Source: JBFMAE01 sp040756085
Lineage (GTDB): Bacteria > Desulfobacterota > BSN033 > UBA1163
DNA length: 15,134 bases
Direction of reading: 5' to 3'
NCBI GenBank assembly: GCA_040756085.1
Contig: JBFMAE010000156.1
Span: 1-15,134, forward strand
The translations under genes were made by a program, and so were the position numbers. This document shows positions 1 through 6,798 of this stretch, piece by piece. How positions within the stretch are numbered: position 1 is the first letter of the stretch; the number at the start of each line of letters is the position of its first letter. The notes beneath the pieces are model-generated. The model was not told the origin of the DNA. It searched no databases and saw nothing but the letters and a program-made list of their open reading frames with translations.

Positions 1-122
1 GGTCAACGCTTCGCCTGGACAATTGCTCCTCCCGACGCATGACTTGGGGCCGATCTGGTCTGCTAAACCTTGATCGTATAGGACTTTCACCTACTACACC
101 TTGCCAGTTTTTGCTGGCGCAC
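1..122 (-). mobile_element. Group II intron, 5' end (partial, runs off left edge)
   Basis: Read on the minus strand, the DNA from 122 downward begins GTGCGCC, the conserved start of bacterial group II introns. A short hairpin (GCCAG/CTGGC) follows, then GGTGAAAGTCC, a hallmark of domain I. The downstream text (CAGACCAGATCGGCC, GCGTCGGGAGG, GGCGAAGCGTTG) also resembles domain I of many bacterial introns. The 5' splice junction would lie between 123 and 122, with the exon on the higher-coordinate side. The intron-encoded reverse transcriptase and domains II-VI would be outside the window, so whether the intron is intact cannot be judged. Motif recognition is from memory of the family, not from a covariance-model search. 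Confidence 0.72.
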
Positions 123-143
123 CGAACGATGAAAATGGATACT

Positions 144-195
144 GGGTAGGGGAGGCTTTAGCCTCCCATTTGGGCGACTAAAGTCGCCCCTACCC
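144..195. repeat. Two-hairpin (cloverleaf-like) palindromic repeat
   Basis: An outer arm GGGTAGGGG (144-152) is complementary to CCCCTACCC (187-195). Inside it are two perfect hairpins: GGGAGGCT/AGCCTCCC (150-167) and GGGCGACT/AGTCGCCC (172-189), each with a 2-nt centre. The outer arm and first hairpin share a few bases, so they compete at the edge. This resembles REP/MITE-like intergenic elements with GGCTTTAGCC and GCGACTAAAGTCGC cores that occur in many copies in environmental genomes. It sits 21 bp from the group II intron 5' junction. Confidence 0.75.
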
Positions 196-398
196 ACTCT
201 GATATGGTAAATTTTTATCCAATTTTTTCTATTTTCTGAGCATTTTTTCTGAAATTATGATATCATGTTTTAATTGTCAATCTTTTTATGTATGACAACT
301 TTTAACATCTACTTTTCGGATATTTTTTAATGGATGAGTTATAGAAAAAGATAATTTCATTTGATTAAAAAAATGATTTTTGATAATAATATTTAACT
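196..398. other. AT-rich intergenic region upstream of the response regulator
   Basis: No coding region is supportable here. It contains an inverted repeat TTGTCA-N13-TGACAA (274-298) and a 10-bp palindrome ATGATATCAT (257-266). A weak sigma-70-like pair TTGATT (361-366) and TAATAA (384-389), 17 bp apart, lies just ahead of the response regulator gene. No -24/-12 promoter was found on the plus strand. Confidence 0.5.
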
Positions 399-1763
399 AT
401 GGAGCCTATGAAAATACTGGTCGTCGATGATGAAGCCCCCGTTCGGGAGATGCTTCAAAGAGGTCTCATCCAGAGGGGAGGATTCTCCGTTGAGGTCGCC
501 CAAAATGGTTCCGAGGCAGTCGAAAAGATCGAAAAGGATATCTTTGATCTGGTACTGACCGACCTCAAGATGCCTGAAATGGATGGCCTCGAACTCCTGA
601 GGACAATCAAGGGAACGAGGCCGGAGGTGATGGTCATCCTGATGACGGCCTATGGCTCTATCGAGACAGCCGTTGAAGCGATGAAGATAGGGGCAAACGA
701 CTATATCACCAAGCCCGTTGATTTTTACGACCTCCTCCTCCGCATCTCTAAGGCCCAAAAGGAAAGCCTCCTTCTCAGGGAAAATCTGCTTCTGAGGATG
801 GAGGTGAGGAAAAAATTCGAGTACAGCAATATTATCGGGAAAAGCAAGAAGATGCAGGAGGTCTTCTCCCTGATTGAAAAGGTGGCTCCCAGCAACAGCA
901 CAGTGATCATCTACGGGGGAAGCGGAACCGGCAAAGAACTTGTGGCGAAAGCCATTCATTATAACAGTCCAAGGGCTGATAAACCCTTCATCCCTTTTAA
1001 TTGTGGGGCGATCCCGGAAACATTGGTTGAGAGTGAGCTCTTTGGCCATACCAAGGGTGCCTTCACCGGAGCCATCCAGGCAAAGAAAGGATTATTTGAA
1101 GAGGCCAATGGGGGAACACTCTTTTTAGACGAGATTTCCAATATCCTCCCTTCTGTTCAGGTAAAACTTCTAAGGGTCCTTCAGGAGAAAGAGGTGATGA
1201 AAGTCGGGAGCGCGGAGAGGACCAAGATCGATGTCCGAATGATTGCTGCGACCAACGAGGACCTTGAAGCCAACATGAAGAAAGGAAAATTTCGTGAAGA
1301 CTTCTTTTACCGCCTCCATGTCTTCCCCATCTTCCTCCCGGATTTGAAAGACAGAAAAGAAGATATCCCTCTGCTGGCCTACCATTTTCTCGATCTTTTC
1401 AACAAAGAGACCCAGAAACAGATTAAGGGGATCTCAAAAGAGGCGATGGCTCTTCTATTAGAGTATCAGTGGCCGGGGAATGTCAGGGAATTGGAAAATG
1501 TGATTGAAAGGGCTGTCATCATGGCAGATCAGGATTCCTTGACCCCCAAGGACTTTCCTAAAAATCTCGGGGAGATGCTCTTAGAACTGATCAGGAGAGG
1601 GGTGAAGAATCGTAAATCTTTAGACGATATTAAGGCGGAGTATATCACAGAGATATTGAAAGAAAGCGGGGGAAATAAAAAAATTGCCGCTGAGATTCTT
1701 AAGGTCAATCCGAGAACCCTTTATCGCTTTGAAAAAAAGAGTCCCTCCAAATTGAATTCCTAA
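399..1763 (+). CDS. Sigma-54-dependent response regulator (NtrC/AtoC family)
   Basis: A DNA-binding response regulator that, when phosphorylated, forms an AAA+ ring and uses ATP to open promoters held by sigma-54 RNA polymerase. The receiver domain (about 1-120) has the acidic pair D10/D11, phospho-acceptor D55, T83 and K105. The AAA+ domain (about 140-380) has Walker A GGSGTGKE (173-180; the family's usual second residue is Glu), the sigma-54 contact loop GAFTGA (220-225), Walker B LFLDE (241-245) and an arginine-finger segment REDFFYRL. A Fis-type helix-turn-helix lies at about 415-446. Length (454 aa) is normal. The ATG at 399 has no Shine-Dalgarno; the in-frame ATG at 408 (MKILVVDDE) follows GGAG closely and matches typical family starts, so translation may begin there. 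No histidine kinase is in the window. The nearby -24/-12 promoters of the pilus genes are plausible targets, by inference. Confidence 0.95.
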   Translation: MEPMKILVVDDEAPVREMLQRGLIQRGGFSVEVAQNGSEAVEKIEKDIFDLVLTDLKMPEMDGLELLRTIKGTRPEVMVILMTAYGSIETAVEAMKIGANDYITKPVDFYDLLLRISKAQKESLLLRENLLLRMEVRKKFEYSNIIGKSKKMQEVFSLIEKVAPSNSTVIIYGGSGTGKELVAKAIHYNSPRADKPFIPFNCGAIPETLVESELFGHTKGAFTGAIQAKKGLFEEANGGTLFLDEISNILPSVQVKLLRVLQEKEVMKVGSAERTKIDVRMIAATNEDLEANMKKGKFREDFFYRLHVFPIFLPDLKDRKEDIPLLAYHFLDLFNKETQKQIKGISKEAMALLLEYQWPGNVRELENVIERAVIMADQDSLTPKDFPKNLGEMLLELIRRGVKNRKSLDDIKAEYITEILKESGGNKKIAAEILKVNPRTLYRFEKKSPSKLNS

Positions 1764-1797
1764 ATTTCCTTTTCTTACTGCCGGAAAATTGCTAATT

Positions 1798-1944
1798 TTG
1801 ACATATTGTCATTTATAGAATCATTTAAATCTCAATAAGTTATTCAAAAAACAACCTATTTAAGACAATTTGTTCCTTTTTGAGTGACCACATTTTTTTC
1901 TGCAAAGCAAAATTTTATAATGAATTCAATATGTTATAAAATTT
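1798..1944 (+). promoter_or_regulatory. Control region of the orphan pilin-like gene
   Basis: Contains the 13-bp palindrome TGACA-TAT-TGTCA (1799-1811) and a perfect sigma-70 -10 hexamer TATAAT (1916-1921) without a convincing -35. An 11-bp perfect inverted repeat AAATTTTATAA (1910-1920) / TTATAAAATTT (1934-1944) overlaps that -10 box. No -24/-12 element was found on the plus strand. Function is inferred only from position ahead of the gene. Confidence 0.4.
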
Positions 1945-1978
1945 AAATTTTGGTATGAGTCTTGCCTTATTAAAATGC

Positions 1979-2443
1979 ATGAAGAAATGGAAAGAAATTA
2001 TACAATTGACATCAATATTAATTCTGTTGAATTTATATAGTCTCTGTTTTGCTGAAAATAAAGCCTCCATCATGGTATCTGCCACTGTCATGGCGAGGAT
2101 TTCCCAATCCATTATTCATCAGGATTCAAAAATTACCGTGATGGAGGCTGATATCAAAAGAGGGTTTATAGAGATACCCTCCGGGACTATCTTACAGATC
2201 AAAACCAATGCCTTGAATGGTTATGCACTTTTTTTTGAAGGCAGCAACGAACTTTTTAAAGAAGTAATGGTGATGGATAAAGGAAGAACCGTTGTTCTCT
2301 CACTCAATGGCGGATTCGTCCATCAACCTTATTCAGGAAGCAATATCGAAGTGAAAGATCTTTCTTACAAAATCCAGCTTAAAGAGAATATCCAGCCAGG
2401 TACTTACCCATTCCCATTTAGAGTGAAGGCTTCCCTTCTCTAA
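1979..2443 (+). CDS. Secreted pilin-like protein, divergent, cysteine-free
   Basis: A probable exported subunit-like protein of 154 aa; no confident family assignment. From the ATG at 1979 it begins MKKWKEII followed by a hydrophobic core and a likely signal-peptidase site after SLCFA (residue 25); an upstream in-frame ATG at 1955 would add eight residues. Neither start has a clear Shine-Dalgarno. The mature N-terminus (ASIMVSATV) has the alternating hydrophobic pattern of the donor strand seen in the two pilins of this locus, and the C-terminus (PGTYPFPFRVKASLL) ends in a pilin-like final strand. Unlike those pilins it has no cysteines in the mature part. It converges on the tip-subunit gene with only 4 bp between the stop codons. 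It could be an accessory or alternative pilus subunit, or a periplasmic protein with a similar fold. Confidence 0.6.
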   Translation: MKKWKEIIQLTSILILLNLYSLCFAENKASIMVSATVMARISQSIIHQDSKITVMEADIKRGFIEIPSGTILQIKTNALNGYALFFEGSNELFKEVMVMDKGRTVVLSLNGGFVHQPYSGSNIEVKDLSYKIQLKENIQPGTYPFPFRVKASLL

Positions 2444-2447
2444 TCAT

Positions 2448-2924
2448 TTACCAATCGACGGTAGCCGCAAGTGTATCAGAGTAAGTTCCAGCCGAAACAT
2501 CTTGACCAGGAGGAATCCTGCCATAGATGATAATATTCTCACTCCAGTCTGCTGGCGGGCCAGTGGGTCTTTTAAGCTCTATATCGCTTGTTCCTCCCGT
2601 TCCATTTCCCAGTATGATAGTCCTTGCTGCGTCGGCATAGATATTGTAGTCTAATAAGTCATTTCCCCCTGACCACTTCATCCTCCTTGGATTAAAGGTC
2701 CCGGAGGTCGAGCTTACGCCTAACGTCAAAGTGGCCTTCACAACACGCCGTGTACAATTTACGGTGATTGTACCGGTGGCATCCGTAGGAATGCTTGAAA
2801 AAGCGTCATAATTACCAAAACTGACAGCAGTTGTACCGATGGTACATTGAGATTGAGATAATGCTATCTCCACATTAAAGATTCCAAGAAAGAAAAAAAG
2901 CGTTATCAGGATTTTTTTAATCAT
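2448..2924 (-). CDS. SCPU-type subunit, candidate pilus tip
   Basis: A secreted protein of the spore coat U (SCPU) domain type, the family of archaic chaperone-usher subunits. The start is the ATG at 2924, supported by GGGAGG about 8 nt upstream; a longer reading to 2963 lacks this support. A signal peptide (residues 1-23, ending ALS) is followed by QSQCTIG. C27 and C57 probably form the conserved disulfide, and the C-terminus GTYSDTLAATVDW is typical of the family. The first cysteine is mature residue 4, so the 10-15 residue N-terminal donor strand present in both pilins of the locus is absent. A subunit without a donor strand can only sit at the end of the fibre, as tip adhesins do. It is last in the minus-strand cluster, 233 bp after the usher, and may have its own sigma-54 promoter. 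Known Csu tips have two domains; this one has a single pilin domain. Confidence 0.85.
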   Translation of the reverse strand: MIKKILITLFFFLGIFNVEIALSQSQCTIGTTAVSFGNYDAFSSIPTDATGTITVNCTRRVVKATLTLGVSSTSGTFNPRRMKWSGGNDLLDYNIYADAARTIILGNGTGGTSDIELKRPTGPPADWSENIIIYGRIPPGQDVSAGTYSDTLAATVDW

Positions 2925-2955
2925 TCTTTCTACCTCCCAAATGAATAACCTTACC

Positions 2956-3008
2956 CCCCTCACCCTTCCCCTCTAACCAAAGGGGAGAGAAAGAGATGGT
3001 GTGAGGGG
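2956..3008. repeat. Imperfect palindromic intergenic repeat (CCCCTCAC...GTGAGGGG)
   Basis: CCCCTCAC (2956-2963) pairs with GTGAGGGG (3001-3008), and inside it TCCCCT (2967-2972) pairs with AGGGGA (2981-2986). It lies in the predicted 5' leader of the tip gene. Similar GGGGAGAGGGTGAGGGG-type repeats are common between genes in environmental proteobacterial genomes. A related stretch (CCCCTCACCC) recurs at 12303-12312 in this window. Confidence 0.55.
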
Positions 3009-3057
3009 AACTAATATAAATGTTAGAAGGAATTTCCAGGATTATATTTATAAACCT

Positions 3058-3072
3058 GCAATATTTATGCCT
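3058..3072 (-). promoter_or_regulatory. Candidate sigma-54 (-24/-12) promoter for the tip gene
   Basis: The minus strand reads AGGCATAAATATTGC. GG and GC have the exact spacing of the TGGCACG-N4-TTGC consensus, and the -12 side (TTGCA) is ideal. The -24 side has A for the first T, and positions 6-7 (C, G) also differ. Transcription would start near 3046, giving a leader of about 120 nt that carries the palindromic repeat. Confidence 0.5.
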
Positions 3073-3138
3073 AATTTGAAAACAAACCCTCCATTTACAT
3101 AAAAATGTTCCAAAAGGCACTTAGGTATGTGGGCAAAA

Positions 3139-3155
3139 CCAATTGAATCAATTGG
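3139..3155. promoter_or_regulatory. 17-bp perfect palindrome after the usher stop
   Basis: CCAATTGA-A-TCAATTGG is a perfect inverted repeat around one base. It lies 3-19 bp beyond the usher stop codon and about 93-109 bp upstream of the predicted tip transcription start, a usual place for an enhancer-binding site. On the minus strand it is followed by TTTT, so a weak terminator is the alternative. Confidence 0.45.
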
Positions 3156-3157
3156 CC

Positions 3158-5488
3158 CTATTCACAGATAATCTCCCCAAGATCAACCAAAACGTCTTCG
3201 CTCTTGGGAATCACTATATCAAAAAAATATCTTTTATCCAAATACTTAAATTCCCCCCTGAATTTCCCTGGCTTTATATTTTCAAGATAAAATTCCCCTC
3301 CCTTCCCCGTTGGGGAAAGAAGCTCCTTTCCTTCAACCAAAAGCTTGAATTCAACATATTCGAGAGGTTTGATTTCCTCACCCACCCTTACCTTTAACAT
3401 ACCGATGAAACCCTGAATCTTCGTGGCCCCGAATTCTATATAAGAACCGCTCCTGAGCGGTGGAGACACATATTTCAACACCTCGCTGATCTTATATTCT
3501 ATCGGAATATCTTTGTCATTGATTGAAATCTGATTTTCGTAATAGGACCCTAAATTAGGTATCAGAATTTTACCCGAATTCCCTGTGCGGCCTATTTCTT
3601 GATTGCTTAAATAGACTCGGACGTCCTTTAAGTCTCCTACCTTCACAAGCGCAAAGCTATCTTGTATGGGTCTGCTGAAATTTAGAGAATCCTTGACAAA
3701 GGTGATCCCACCTGCTGCAGTAAGTGAATATGTCTCCGCACGGTCTGCGCTTATGAATTCACCTCCGTATTGACCATATTTGGCATTATATTGTAGTTGT
3801 AGATTATAGTTATTGAAATTTTTTGATTCGGCCTGATTCGCCTCAAAAGAGGCCCTTCCGCCAAAACCCTCTCCCAAAGGAAGGTTCTTAAGAATCTGGA
3901 TCCGTTCGCTCGAAATCCCATCCGTTCTTTGATAGCTCGACGACGCTGCGATCCCATACTTAAAATAGTAATTGATGGAAATGTTAAATTCGCTGATACG
4001 ATTCTCCATATCCCTTTTGAAATTAGCAATCAGACTGGAACGATCTGTTATTTTCCTTGAGTAACTTGCCAATAAGCTTTTCGTATCTGATCCAATATAT
4101 TTTTTTGTGGCAGCAAAGCCAAGAGAGAAAGAGCCCAAAAGGGCAGAAGTATAGCCAGCCCCAGTACTGAACTCGTATTTTGTTCTTTCTGGTGCAGCCT
4201 TAATAGAGATATTTGAGTAATCTTTGGTAAAACCTCTTAGAAGAAAATTTAATGAGTGGTGTCGACCCTGATAGAGGTAACTTAGGGATCCCCCTAAGCC
4301 GTTTTTACCCCCGCTCAAATTACTCCACGCCATGGATGTATTGAGGAGCCCTAATCGCCACGGAATAAGATAGGTGGAAGAACAGCCAAAGTTAAAGATC
4401 CTCTTTGAGGCCTCTGCCCTTATTCCCGCTGTCAGAGAATCGTTAATTCCATAGCGATGGAGCCCTAAAAACGAAAAATCTTTGTATCGGTTGCTGACTG
4501 CTCCAAAATCCTCCCTTGAGAAACCGATGTTATAACTATACTCATGAAGGTCTTTTTTCAAAAGAGTATCCGAAAAATAATAGGGCAATCTAATCCGTTG
4601 CTCTCTTCCAAATGGATCCTTGAGGACCACCTCAACGAGCCCTGAACCAACATAAGTTGGGATATCTCTGAGTTCAAATCCACCCGGCGAAATCCTCTCC
4701 TTTCTAATCAGGACTCCATCCCTGTACACTTCAACCTCGGAGGGAAGTGAAGCCAATCCTGAGAAACTGATTTCTGGATACTTGATAAAATAAGGGTCGA
4801 TGTTGTAGCTCTTCGAAAAACTTATCCCTCCCATATTCATGGTGCTTCCAAGCTCCCCTGAAGAAGCAAAGAAATCACCGACCGCAATCCTCTTTAAATC
4901 CTCTCTCCGATCGTAGGTGATATTACTCATCAGCCTAACAAATTGTGCTCCTTCTCCTTTCCTCTGGGTGTAAGAGGAGTCGGAGAGGAAGAGAAGATCT
5001 CCAACCCGAAAACCCAATTGGTTGGTCAGGGCAGTTCTGTCATAGGTAAAGGAATCTCGTGCAAAGTAGGTGAGATTGTAATTGAGAAAACCGCCTAAAT
5101 CTTTTGGGTAATAAACTTTGGTCTGTCTGGGGTAGCGCAATTCAAATATCTTTTTACCAAGCAGATGGGGATCTGCAGTCAATTCAAGGACCAATTTTTT
5201 TTCGTCAAATACGGTCTTCACCCCTTCCATCGACCTGAGAGAAATAAATTCATCTCCTTCGACGACTGAAATCTTTCCCTTTACTTCAGAGAAACCCATC
5301 TTTTTCATATCCTCTGTGCGGATAAGGAAATCTCCTTCGTCTGTCACATTGACAAAAAATTCACCTTTTTCTTCTTGATTGAGAACGATTTTCAGAATGG
5401 CCATTTGTCCACCTTCTGCGAGGTGGAGGTAGGAAATGTTGAAAAGGAATAAAAAGATACTAAGGTAAGCACATTGCCTGATCGACAT
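3158..5488 (-). CDS. Outer-membrane usher of a chaperone-usher pilus
   Basis: A FimD/CsuD-type usher: an outer-membrane pore that takes chaperone-subunit complexes and polymerises them into a surface fibre. The protein has 776 aa, in the usual range for archaic ushers. It has a signal peptide (about 1-25), an N-terminal periplasmic domain (about 27-125), a long beta-barrel region with alternating aromatic and polar strands and a central plug segment containing the typical usher signature (EVYRDGVLIRKERISPGGFELRD, written here in part only as motif VYRDG...SPGGFEL), then C-terminal beta-sandwich domains (about 600-776). The start ATG at 5488 lies inside the chaperone gene (29-bp overlap) with a poor Shine-Dalgarno, which suggests translational coupling to the chaperone. 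The order chaperone, usher, tip is that of archaic pilus operons. Confidence 0.93.
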   Translation of the reverse strand: MSIRQCAYLSIFLFLFNISYLHLAEGGQMAILKIVLNQEEKGEFFVNVTDEGDFLIRTEDMKKMGFSEVKGKISVVEGDEFISLRSMEGVKTVFDEKKLVLELTADPHLLGKKIFELRYPRQTKVYYPKDLGGFLNYNLTYFARDSFTYDRTALTNQLGFRVGDLLFLSDSSYTQRKGEGAQFVRLMSNITYDRREDLKRIAVGDFFASSGELGSTMNMGGISFSKSYNIDPYFIKYPEISFSGLASLPSEVEVYRDGVLIRKERISPGGFELRDIPTYVGSGLVEVVLKDPFGREQRIRLPYYFSDTLLKKDLHEYSYNIGFSREDFGAVSNRYKDFSFLGLHRYGINDSLTAGIRAEASKRIFNFGCSSTYLIPWRLGLLNTSMAWSNLSGGKNGLGGSLSYLYQGRHHSLNFLLRGFTKDYSNISIKAAPERTKYEFSTGAGYTSALLGSFSLGFAATKKYIGSDTKSLLASYSRKITDRSSLIANFKRDMENRISEFNISINYYFKYGIAASSSYQRTDGISSERIQILKNLPLGEGFGGRASFEANQAESKNFNNYNLQLQYNAKYGQYGGEFISADRAETYSLTAAGGITFVKDSLNFSRPIQDSFALVKVGDLKDVRVYLSNQEIGRTGNSGKILIPNLGSYYENQISINDKDIPIEYKISEVLKYVSPPLRSGSYIEFGATKIQGFIGMLKVRVGEEIKPLEYVEFKLLVEGKELLSPTGKGGEFYLENIKPGKFRGEFKYLDKRYFFDIVIPKSEDVLVDLGEIICE

Positions 5489-6218
5489 CCAATTTGCCGT
5501 TCAAATTGAATCTTTCCGTTTTAACCTCGATATCAAGTTTTGATAGATCTTTACAGACCTCCTGAGGAATGGAAAGTGTATAAATTCTTGAAGCACCATT
5601 TAGGAGATACCAACCGCTAAGCTCCTTAGAAAAGATCCCCTCTCCCTTTGCGTTTTTGCCTTTAACATCAATAGAATTAATGATGAAATGGGTATTGCCT
5701 TTGTTTTTTATAAGGGCATTCAAAACACCCTTTGAGAGTTCCACCTTCTCTATCTCTCCCTTCACCTCTTCTTTTAAGGGCTTTACAAAAATGGGGACGC
5801 CAAATCGGATGGCAATGGCGACATTAACCCCTTCGGCCTTTTTAGGCTCAGGGATCTCCTCAATGAATAAACGGTAAGTCTTCTCTTTTGTGGTCGCCGG
5901 TATCTTGATACCTGCCCTCAATATCTTTTCTTCATTCTTCTCAAGAACCATAATCCTCGGAAAGAAAATAATATCATTGGTTTCCGTATACCGATCCTTT
6001 CCATCGGCACTCTGTGACCATTCAAAGGCCTTCATCTGGACATTAAGCCTCTCCCCTCCTTCATTTACTACCGTGATTACCCCGCTCTTTGTTCCTCTGT
6101 CAAAATCCAACCGGATAGGGGCAACCCTAAATTCGCCTGAGAAAGCAATGCAGGGAATAAGGAAAAGGCAAGAGAGTATGTAGAAAATTATCCTTTTCTT
6201 AAAGCAGTTTGTTTTCAT
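5460..6218 (-). CDS. PapD-like periplasmic pilus chaperone
   Basis: A periplasmic chaperone that completes the immunoglobulin fold of pilus subunits by donating a strand and delivers them to the usher. The 252-aa protein has a signal peptide ending AFS (about residue 27). The first Ig-like domain has the typical start FRVAPIRLDFDRGTKSG and the strand segment IIFFPRIMVLEKNEEKILRAG, with a second domain from about residue 150. Two cysteines near the C-terminus (C222 and C250) could form a disulfide in that domain. It lies 62 bp after the second pilin and overlaps the usher by 29 bp. No clear Shine-Dalgarno precedes the ATG. A sigma-70-like TTGAAA-N18-TATAGT on the minus strand (6256 to 6227) ends only a few bases before the start codon and might give a leaderless transcript. 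Confidence 0.92.
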   Translation of the reverse strand: MKTNCFKKRIIFYILSCLFLIPCIAFSGEFRVAPIRLDFDRGTKSGVITVVNEGGERLNVQMKAFEWSQSADGKDRYTETNDIIFFPRIMVLEKNEEKILRAGIKIPATTKEKTYRLFIEEIPEPKKAEGVNVAIAIRFGVPIFVKPLKEEVKGEIEKVELSKGVLNALIKNKGNTHFIINSIDVKGKNAKGEGIFSKELSGWYLLNGASRIYTLSIPQEVCKDLSKLDIEVKTERFNLNGKLDVDQAMCLP

Positions 6219-6226
6219 AGGAAAAT

Positions 6227-6256
6227 ACTATAGCAAAATTATTTAAGAACTTTCAA
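6227..6256 (-). promoter_or_regulatory. Possible sigma-70 promoter ahead of the chaperone gene
   Basis: On the minus strand TTGAAA (6256-6251) and TATAGT (6232-6227) are separated by 18 bp. Transcription would start almost at the chaperone ATG (6218). Such pairs are frequent by chance in AT-rich DNA, so support is weak. Confidence 0.25.
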
Positions 6257-6280
6257 TAAAAAAATTTGTAACCCGGAAAT

Positions 6281-6766
6281 TTAGGGCTCGATTGAGACAA
6301 CCACAGTGTCTGAATAATTCCCAACTCTGGCATCCTGATAGTCCACCCCTCTCACTGCACCTGATATGGTGAGGGTTCGGTTGGTAAAAAGACTGCTGGG
6401 AACCGTGCCGGAAGTCGGATTTAGATCAAAGCTGTAAGGCAGATATTCAGTAGTGATTGTTGAATGCCGCATTCTATTCGCATTAGGGCCGGTCTCGTAT
6501 AACCCATCATCATCACCGATGAAAAATGTCACCTGACCAAAAAATCGGAAGCAACGAAAGAAGATGGACGTGCTTATATTTACATCGATAGGATTGGAAG
6601 GATCAAGATTTCCAAAATTCAGGGCGGAAGTGGATGTGGTGAACCAGCAGAATCCCCTTGATATGACTGATGCCGTTACTGATACAGAACTGGAATCGGC
6701 CGCAAAGCCGATGCTGGCTGCCATAAAGATTGAAAGGGTAACGATAGCAACTGTAATTATTTTCAA
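6281..6766 (-). CDS. SCPU-type pilin subunit 2 (TTG start)
   Basis: A 161-aa subunit of an archaic chaperone-usher pilus. A signal peptide ends GFA (residue 22). The mature N-terminus DSSSVSVTASV is a donor-strand pattern that would complete the fold of the neighbouring subunit. C40 and C72 probably form the family disulfide. It is a clear paralogue of the next pilin upstream: shared blocks include DPS, DDDGL.ET..NANRM, EY.PY.F..NPT.G and YQDA..G.YSDTVV.SI.P. The start is a TTG at 6766: GGAG lies 7 nt before it, the reading frame has no suitable ATG, and the nearby ATG at 6779 is in another frame. The rare start may keep synthesis below that of the first pilin. It follows a strong intergenic hairpin. 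Confidence 0.9.
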   Translation of the reverse strand: MKIITVAIVTLSIFMAASIGFAADSSSVSVTASVISRGFCWFTTSTSALNFGNLDPSNPIDVNISTSIFFRCFRFFGQVTFFIGDDDGLYETGPNANRMRHSTITTEYLPYSFDLNPTSGTVPSSLFTNRTLTISGAVRGVDYQDARVGNYSDTVVVSIEP

Positions 6767-6798
6767 TTGTAAACTCCATTTAGCTCCCTTGATCCAGC

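Noticed and set aside
1..122. Short open frames reading through the left end, as the remains of a transposase
   Set aside because: The minus-strand motifs GTGCGCC and GGTGAAAGTCC identify structured intron RNA; the frames are short and have no motif.
393..1049. 218-codon open frame on the minus strand
   Set aside because: It lies wholly inside the response regulator gene, which has strong domain evidence on the plus strand; the translated antisense frame shows no recognisable motif.
1764..1954. A -24/-12 promoter for the orphan pilin-like gene
   Set aside because: Checking each GG on the plus strand found no GC at the required 10-bp gap, so sigma-54 control of this gene is not supported.
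3143..3397. 84-codon plus-strand frame
   Set aside because: It is antisense to the 3' end of the usher gene and overlaps the 17-bp palindrome; no start signal.
3751..4029. 92-codon minus-strand frame within the usher
   Set aside because: Same strand but a different frame from the intact usher, with no Shine-Dalgarno; the usher reading is continuous and conserved.
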